From: Rhynchopus euleeides
Taxonomy: Eukaryota; Euglenozoa; Diplonemea; Diplonemida; Diplonemidae
Length of the DNA: 64,000 nt
Assembly (NCBI GenBank): GCA_963210315.1
Contig: OY723270.1
Location: 992,001 to 1,056,000, forward strand
Direction of reading: 5' to 3'
This document shows positions 57,461 through 64,000 of this stretch, piece after piece; positions within the stretch are counted from its first letter, which is position 1; every line of letters starts with the position of its first letter. The notes beneath the pieces were generated by a model that was given only the letters and a program-made list of their open reading frames with translations, searched no databases and had not been told where the DNA came from. Position numbers and translations under genes: made by a program.

Positions 57461-60400
57461 ACCCACAAACGGGTTACCCCCTGCCTCTAGGGGTTCCCCC
57501 CACCCACAAACGGGTTACCCCCTACCTCTAGGGGTTCCCCCCACCCACAAATGGGATACCCCCTACCTCTAGGGGTTCCCCCCAGCCACAAATGGGTTAC
57601 CCCCTGCCTCTAGGGGTTCCCCCCACCCACAAACGGGTTACCCCCTACCTCTAGGGGTTCCCCCCACCCACAAACGGGTTACCCCCTACCTCTAGGGGTT
57701 CCCCCCACCCACAAATGGGTTACCCCCTACCTCTAGGGGTTCCCCCCAGCCACAAATGGGTTACCCCCTACCTCTAGGGGTTCCCCCCAGCCACAAACGG
57801 GTTACCCCCTACCTCTAGGGGTTCCCCCCACCCACAAATGGGTTACCCCCTACCTCTAGGGGTTCCCCCCACCCAGAAACGGGTTACCCCCTACCTCTAG
57901 GGGTTCCCCCCAGCCACAAATGGGTTACCCCCTACCTCTAGGGGTTCCCCCCAGCCACAAATGGGTTACCCCCTACCTCTAGGGGTTCCCCCCAGCCACA
58001 AACGGGTTACCCCCTACCTCTAGGGGTTCCCCCCACCCACAAATGGGTTACCCCCTACCTCTAGGGGTTCCCCCCACCCAGAAACGGGTTACCCCCTACC
58101 TCTAGGGGTTCCCCCCACCCACAAATGGGTTACCCCCTGCCTCTAGGGGTTCCCCCCACCCACAAACGGGTTACCCCCTACCACTAGGGGTTCCCCCCAC
58201 CCACAAATGGGTTACCCCCTACCTCTAGGGGTTCCCCCCAGCCACAAATGGGTTACCCCCTGCCTCTAGGGGTTCCCCCCACCCACAAACGGGTTACCCC
58301 CTACCTCTAGGGGTTCCCCCCAGCCACAAATGGGTTACCCCCTACCTCTAGGGGTTCCCCCCACCCACAAATGGGTTACCCCCTGCCTCTAGGGGTTCCC
58401 CCCACCCACAAACGGGTTACCCCCTACCTCTAGGGGTTCCCCCCACCCACAAATGGGTTACCCCCTACCTCTAGGGGTTCCCCCCAGCCACAAATGGGTT
58501 ACCCCCTACCTCTAGGGGTTCCCCCCACCCACAAACGGGTTACCCCCTGCCTCTAGGGGTTCCCCCCAGCCACAAATGTCTTACCCCTTGCCTCTAGGGG
58601 TTCCCCCCAGCCACAAATGGGTTACCCCCTGCCTCTAGGGGTTCCCCCCACCCACAAATAGGTTGCCCCCTACCTCTAGAGGTTCCCCCCAGCCACTAAT
58701 GGGTTGCCCCCGACCTCTAGAGGTTCCCCCCAGCCACCAATGGGTTGCCCCCTACCTCTAGAGGTTCCCCCCAGCCACTAATGGGTTGCCACCTACCTCT
58801 AGAGGTTCCCCCCAGCCACCAATAGGTTGCCCCCTACCTCTAGAGGTTCCCCCCAGCCACCAATGGGTTGCCACATACCTCTAGAGGTTCCCCCCAGCCA
58901 CCAATGGGTTGCCACCTACCTCTAGAGGTTCCCCCCAGCCACCAATAGGTTGCCCCCTACCTCTAGAGGTTCCCCCCAGCCACTAATGGGTTGCCCCCTA
59001 CCTCTAGGGGTTCCCCCCAGCCACTAATGGGTTGCCACCTACCTCTAGAGGTTCCCCCCAGCCACCAATGGGTTGCCACCTACCTCTAGAGGTTCCCCCC
59101 AGTCACTAATGGGTTGCCACCTACCTCTAGAGGTTCCCCCCAGCCACCAATAGGTTGCCCCCTACCTCTAGAGGTTCCCCCCAGCCACTAATGGGTTGCC
59201 CCCTACCTCTAGAGGTTCCCCCCAGCCACTAATGGGTTGCCACCTACCTCTAGAGGTTCCCCCCAGCCACCAATGGGTTGCCACCTACCTCTAGAGGTTC
59301 CCCCCAGTCACTAATGGGTTGCCACCTACCTCTAGAGGTTCCCCCCAGCCACCAATAGGTTGCCCCCTACCTCTAGAGGTTCCCCCCAGCCACCAATGGG
59401 TTGCCACCTACCTCTAGAGGTTCCCCCCAGCCACCAATAGGTTGCCCCCTACCTCTAGAGGTTCCCCCCAGCCACTAATGGGTTGCCCCCTACCTCTAGG
59501 GGTTCCCCCCAGCCACTAATGGGTTGCCACCTACCTCTAGAGGTTCCCCCCAGCCACCAATGGGTTGCCACCTACCTCTAGAGGTTCCCCCCAGTCACTA
59601 ATGGGTTGCCACCTACCTCTAGAGGTTCCCCCCAGCCACCAATAGGTTGCCCCCTACCTCTAGAGGTTCCCCCCAGCCACCAATGGGTTGCCACCTACCT
59701 CTAGAGGTTCCCCCCAGTCACTAATGGGTTGCCACCTACCTCTAGAGGTTCCCCCCAGCCACTAATGGGTTGCCACCTACCTCTAGAGGTTCCCCCCAGC
59801 CACCAATGGGTTGCCACCTACCTCTAGAGGTTCCCCCCAGTCACTAATGGGTTGCCACCTACCTCTAGAGGTTCCCCCCAGCCACCAATAGGTTGCCCCC
59901 TACCTCTAGAGGTTCCCCCCAGCCACCAATGGGTTGCCACCTACCTCTAGAGGTTCCCCCCAGCCACCAATAGGTTGCCCCCTACCTCTAGAGGTTCCCC
60001 CCAGCCACTAATGGGTTGCCCCCTACCTCTAGGGGTTCCCCCCAGCCACTAATGGGTTGCCACCTACCTCTAGAGGTTCCCCCCAGCCACCAATGGGTTG
60101 CCACCTACCTCTAGAGGTTCCCCCCAGCCACCAATAGGTTGCCCCCTACCTCTAGAGGTTCCCCCCAGCCACCAATGGGTTGCCACCTACCTCTAGAGGT
60201 TCCCCCCAGTCACTAATGGGTTGCCACCTACCTCTAGAGGTTCCCCCCAGCCACCAATAGGTTGCCCCCTACCTCTAGAGGTTCCCCCCAGCCACTAATG
60301 GGTTGCCCCCTACCTCTAGGGGTTCCCCCCAGCCACTAATGGGTTGCCACCTACCTCTAGAGGTTCCCCCCAGCCACCAATGGGTTGCCACCTACCTCTA

Positions 60401-61035
60401 GAGGTTCCCCCCAGCCACCAATAGGTTGCCCCCTACCTCTAGAGGTTCCCCCCAGCCACCAATGGGTTGCCACCTACCTCTAGAGGTTCCCCCCAGTCAC
60501 TAATGGGTTGCCACCTACCTCTAGAGGTTCCCCCCAGCCACCAATAGGTTGCCCCCTACCTCTAGAGGTTCCCCCCAGCCACCAATGGGTTGCCACCTAC
60601 CTCTAGAGGTTCCCCCCAGTCACTAACGGGTTGCCACCTACCTCTAGAGGTTCCCCCCAGCCACCAATGGGTTGCCACCTACCTCTAGAGGTTCCCCCCA
60701 GTCACTAACGGGTTGCCACCTACCTCTAGAGGTTCCCCCCAGCCACCAATGGGTTGCCACCTACCTCTAGAGGTTCCCCCCAGTCACTAATGGGTTGCCA
60801 CCTACCTCTAGAGGTTCCCCCCAGCCACTAATGGGTTGCCACCTACCTCTAGAGGTTCCCCCCAGCCACCAATGGGTTGCCACCTACCTCTAGAGGTTCC
60901 CCCCAGTCACTAACGGGTTGCCACCTACCTCTAGAGGTTCCCCCCAGCCACCAATAGGTTGCCCCCTACCTCTAGAGGTTCCCCCCAGCCACTAATGGGT
61001 TGCCCCCTACCTCTAGAGGTTCCCCCCAGCCACCC
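57461..61035. repeat. 41-bp satellite, about 87 tandem copies in two classes
   Basis: Unit ACCCACAAACGGGTTACCCC plus CTACCTCTAGGGGTTCCCCCC, 41 bp. From 57461 to about 58640 the units are of the GGGTTACCCCC/CTAGGGG class. From there to 61035 they are of the GGGTTGCCACC or GGTTGCCCCC class with CTCTAGAGG, a short palindrome. The second class has a higher-order order of variants (CACCAATAGG, CACTAATGG, CAGTCACTAATGG) that repeats several times. Units are constant in length, so there are no spacers. Centromeric, subtelomeric or simple satellite identity is not known. Confidence 0.97.
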
Positions 61036-62562
61036 CCGCCCCCCCCCCCCCCATGACTTCATCCCGTCCCCACCCAAAGCTCAAGCTTCCTGGACACGCT
61101 CGTTTGAGCAATCTGGAATCTGTAGAAGGCTCGCCGTGTAGGCGGCCTTGGCTATTTTGCCGGCTTGCTGGTCTGCGGCCCAGGATGCGCCTGCAGCGCC
61201 GTGTTGTCCCACGTTCTTGAGGCACGAAGCTTGAGGATTCTCTGGCAGATATGTTCACGATGTCATTCACGTCTCAACGGGTTCTTCGGGTGTCCCATTC
61301 AAAAAAACACCCGAAAAATATGACGACTTTGCTAAACTGGACCCAACTCCCCATACTCTTTTTTTTGCCATTTTTCAGCATTTTCCCCCGATTTTTCGGG
61401 GGTTTTTTTTGAAAAAATTTATTTTTTGTCCAGAATCGACACCCCCCAGTTGCCCAATTTTTGATATTTTTTCAGAAAAATTGGGGCTGTTACCCTACAC
61501 GGGCGAATCCCCCATTTTTCACAGTTTTTTCAAAATATCGGACTGAATTTGGGCAATTCGGTGTAGAAAACCTGTTCCGACAGGCCCATACACCCCATTT
61601 TAGGGCATACCCAGTGGTTTCTGGGTGGTTATAGGGTTGTAGGGTGCCTACAACCTGGTTGCAGGGTGGTTGCAGGGTGGTTGCAGGGTCCTTTTTTTGG
61701 GTAAAAATACGCATTTTAACGCACCTCTACTGGTCGTAGAGGCCCGGGATGATATACAATGTACCCCAGGGATGCCTAGGGTACGTTTTTCACCCGAAAA
61801 ACACCCGAAATGGGGTCTAGTTGCCCCGATTTTGTCATTTTTTCATGAAAATCGGGATTTTGCCCAAAATGGGCAAAACCCCCTTTTTTCACCGATTTTT
61901 CGAAAATTCTGACCGAAAATGGGCAACTAAGTGTGAAAAACCGGTTTCATTGGGTCCACAGACATATTTTTGAGGTGGGTACACCCATTTTAGGTGACAA
62001 TAACCCTTGTTTGGGGTCGGAAAAATTTTTATTACAATTTTTTCCCGTACATCCGGGGCCCTACCCCCCCCCCCCCCCCCCTCACGAGTTGAAACCCCTC
62101 AGCAGCAAAAAAGCAACATACCCTCCCCCCCAGAAAAAATCCAAAAAATGGTGTGTGAACCCATGCGTTGCGCTGTGTGTGCTGTGCGTTGGTGTGTGAA
62201 AAAAACAGGTCTTCAACGTCGTTACCTCTCAGCTCAAAAAAAAGGGACATCTCGCACCTCCATCCCCACCCCACCCCCCCTCCCCCTCCACCCCACCACA
62301 AGTTTTCCACAGCAGCCTGCGCCGTGTGTCCCCGACGGCCCGCCTCCCGCACCCACAACGCGCCGACGAAGGACCGGGGGGAGGGGGGGGGGGTTTCCGG
62401 TCGAAGCCGCTTCTCTGCCCCTTGCCGCAGGCACGGTGTGACGTGCTGCCCACCGGCTGTTGCCCTCTTCTGTAATGCCCACGAGAGTCGAGTCAGTGCC
62501 TTCCTCTGCTCTCACATCACCCCCACCCACTGCCTCACCACCCACCGCAGCACACCGCAGCG
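61036..62562. other. Intergenic region right of the satellite
   Basis: 61320-61370 repeats the 29654 line (GACTTTGCTAAACTGGACCC). 61461-61830 is a direct second copy of the module sequence found at 56548-57070. A C-run lies at 62066-62082. 62260-62560 is pyrimidine-rich and leads to the last gene. Confidence 0.6.
62523..62560 (+). promoter_or_regulatory. Candidate splice acceptor before the last gene
   Basis: CCACTGCCTCACCACCCACC then GCAG (AG 62549-62550) and a second CACCGCAG (AG 62559-62560), two bases before ATG 62563. Confidence 0.6.
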
Positions 62563-64000
62563 ATGACAACCGTAGCAGCGCTGCTGTCGCTGTGTCTCGG
62601 CGCGCATACGCCATGCCCCAGTACGGCCAGTGACCAGTGCACTGTGCAGCTCGCAACGGGTGTTTCTCAGGCCAGGCGGGTGAAGACTTCGTACGACGAC
62701 ACGTTGGCTGTGACAGCGGGCACCACAGGCGTGTTGCTCTACAACATCAGCACAGGGGAGACGCTCCCAGTGCCGTCCTATAAGAGTCCTCAAGGCGTGG
62801 CCTTCTCCCCTGATGCAGCAACTGTGGTTGTGGGTCAGCAATTCGATGGGGTTTCCGCCTTCTCGGTGAGCACCGGGAAGGAGCTGTGGTCTGACGACCA
62901 GGGGGGCTTGTGTTACGCCGTTGCGTACTCACCAGATGGGAAGACTGTTGCTGGTGCTGCGTCAAGCAGTATCCACATCTGGGAGGCTGCGACGGGAACC
63001 TTGCTGTCATCGCTCACCGGGGGTCACTCCAAGGATGTGATTGCGTTGGAGTTTAGCGCCGACGGGGAGAAACTCGTCAGCAGTGCGGCTGACAAGAAAC
63101 TCAATGTGTGGGATATCAGCACAGGTAGTGTTGTTCACACAGTTTCGAGTTTTGGGACCATGTACGACCTTGCTGTGTCGCCTAATGGGTTGTATTTCGT
63201 AGCGACGAATATAGGCCCAAACTTCAGAGTGTATCTCTACCGAATGAGCGACTACTCGTTGCCCACTGTCCTGTACCCTGACATGCGAGTGAGGGGGGTA
63301 GACTTCAACAGCGACTCAACCAAGGTGATTATGGGTGGCAGTGATCCTGTGATGAAGGTGTTCGAGGTGAGCACTGGTGCTCTGTTGGAGACTTTCACGA
63401 TGACAGGCGGTACTACGATGGCAGTCTCGTTCTTCCACCGCAGTTCAGCAATCATCACCGCGGGATACGTGTCGAATGACGTGCTCCTGTGGAATTACGT
63501 CCCATTGACACCTGCACCTGCAACACCTGCACCTGCACCTCGAACACCTGCGCCTGCAACGCCTGCACCTCCAACACCTGCGCCTGCAACACCTGCACCT
63601 CTGACACCTGCACCTCCAACACCTGCCCCTGCAACGCCTGCGCCTGCAACACCTGCACCTGCAACGCCTGCACCTCCAACACCTGCTCCTGCAACGCCTG
63701 CGCCTGCAACACCTGCACCTCTGACACCTGCGCCTGCAACGCCTGCGCCTGCAACACCTGCACCTGCAACGCCTGCACCTCCAACACCTGCGCCTGAAAC
63801 GCCTGCGCCTCCAACACCTGCCCCTGCAACACCCGCACCTCTGACACCTGCACCTCCAACACCTGCGCCTGAAACGCCTGCACCTCCAACACCTGCCCCT
63901 GCAACACCTGCACCTCCAACACCTGCGCCTGCAACGCCTGCGCCTCCAACACCTGCCCCTGCAACACCCGCACCTCTGACACCTGCGCCTGCAACGCCTG
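62563..64000 (+). CDS. Secreted WD40/propeller-like protein with long TPAPx repeat tail, 3' partial
   Basis: Open from ATG 62563 to the window edge, at least 479 codons, no stop reached. [18 protein letters not shown] is a likely signal peptide. Residues about 30-315 form a beta-propeller of WD40 type with repeated blades: [29 protein letters not shown] followed by [29 protein letters not shown] followed by [37 protein letters not shown] and VFEVSTG. From residue 317 on the protein is a [15 protein letters not shown] pentapeptide repeat of at least 160 residues, encoded by 15-bp units. Such tails are typical of heavily O-glycosylated, extended cell-surface or wall proteins. A secreted propeller is uncommon, since most WD40 proteins are cytosolic. 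The blades resemble those of the broken gene at 1109-5346 and may share ancestry. Function unknown; ligand or matrix binding is a guess. Confidence 0.88.
   Translation, partial: MTTVAALLSLCLGAHTPCPSTASDQCTVQLATGVSQARRVKTSYDDTLAVTAGTTGVLLYNISTGETLPVPSYKSPQGVAFSPDAATVVVGQQFDGVSAFSVSTGKELWSDDQGGLCYAVAYSPDGKTVAGAASSSIHIWEAATGTLLSSLTGGHSKDVIALEFSADGEKLVSSAADKKLNVWDISTGSVVHTVSSFGTMYDLAVSPNGLYFVATNIGPNFRVYLYRMSDYSLPTVLYPDMRVRGVDFNSDSTKVIMGGSDPVMKVFEVSTGALLETFTMTGGTTMAVSFFHRSSAIITAGYVSNDVLLWNYVPLTPAPATPAPAPRTPAPATPAPPTPAPATPAPLTPAPPTPAPATPAPATPAPATPAPPTPAPATPAPATPAPLTPAPATPAPATPAPATPAPPTPAPETPAPPTPAPATPAPLTPAPPTPAPETPAPPTPAPATPAPPTPAPATPAPPTPAPATPAPLTPAPATP
63511..64000 (+). repeat. 15-bp coding minisatellite
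   Basis: Units of ACACCTGCACCTCCA and close variants (GCA, CTG or GAA in the last or neighbouring codon) encode [15 protein letters not shown] and TPAPE. At least 32 units before the window ends. Third-position variation with the peptide kept suggests selection on the protein. Confidence 0.95.

Noticed and set aside
57461-61035. CRISPR-like array
   Set aside because: Units are contiguous 41-bp copies with no unique spacers, and the genome is eukaryotic.
63489-63797. Plus-strand cysteine-rich frame (CNTCTCN repeats), metallothionein-like
   Set aside because: It is another frame of the TPAPx minisatellite; the frame used by the upstream propeller is the real one.
63455-63994. Minus-strand frame of [10 protein letters not shown] repeats
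   Set aside because: Antisense shadow of the same 15-bp repeat.

Overview
This is a GC-rich eukaryotic nuclear sequence from a protist-like genome. Genes have GT-AG introns of about 290-400 bp (donor GTATG), intergenic DNA is long and repeat-filled, and there are domain architectures such as NACHT with WD40 repeats and an eIF4E fold. All eight or nine recognisable genes lie on the plus strand. Most have a polypyrimidine tract and an AG dinucleotide 1-45 nt before the ATG, which looks like a spliced-leader acceptor. Together with an acyl-CoA dehydrogenase ending in the peroxisome/glycosome signal SKL and a secreted GH3 glycosidase, this suggests a lineage with one-strand gene clusters and trans-splicing, such as a euglenozoan (perhaps a diplonemid). 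That taxonomic idea is inference; no spliced-leader RNA gene was recognised here.

Layout. 1-5.3 kb: a broken ankyrin/ADP-ribosyltransferase/NACHT/WD40 gene of the NLR-like kind. 7.6-9.8 kb: a three-exon NAMPT gene with a MITE in its second intron. 10.2-10.4 kb: a 200-N assembly gap. 10.4-12.7 kb: two closely spaced reading frames of unknown function, the second ending in three C2H2 zinc fingers. 13-31.6 kb: a transposon graveyard with clear nested insertions: a 108-bp MITE (3-bp target duplication) split by a 6.6-kb TTAA-flanked element that itself carries a foldback element, a 1.84-kb element with 5-bp duplications and a TA-flanked MITE. The same stretch holds a five-copy 376-bp tandem array and two further inverted-repeat elements.

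31.7-52.1 kb is the gene-rich half: an HNH-domain protein with a long charged tail, an AidB-like acyl-CoA dehydrogenase, a coiled-coil protein of unknown function, a GH3 beta-xylosidase-like enzyme with a signal peptide, and a very large protein that begins with an eIF4E fold lacking the usual cap-binding tryptophans. 52-62.5 kb is intergenic and includes a 3.6-kb, 41-bp satellite of about 87 copies in two sequence classes, flanked by copies of a complex repeat module. At the right edge a secreted WD40/propeller-like protein with a long TPAPx repeat tail starts at 62563 and runs off the window.

The genes do not form one pathway. NAMPT (NAD salvage), the SKL-tagged dehydrogenase (organellar oxidation), GH3 (polysaccharide breakdown outside the cell) and the translation-factor-like fusion are separate functions sharing one transcriptional direction.
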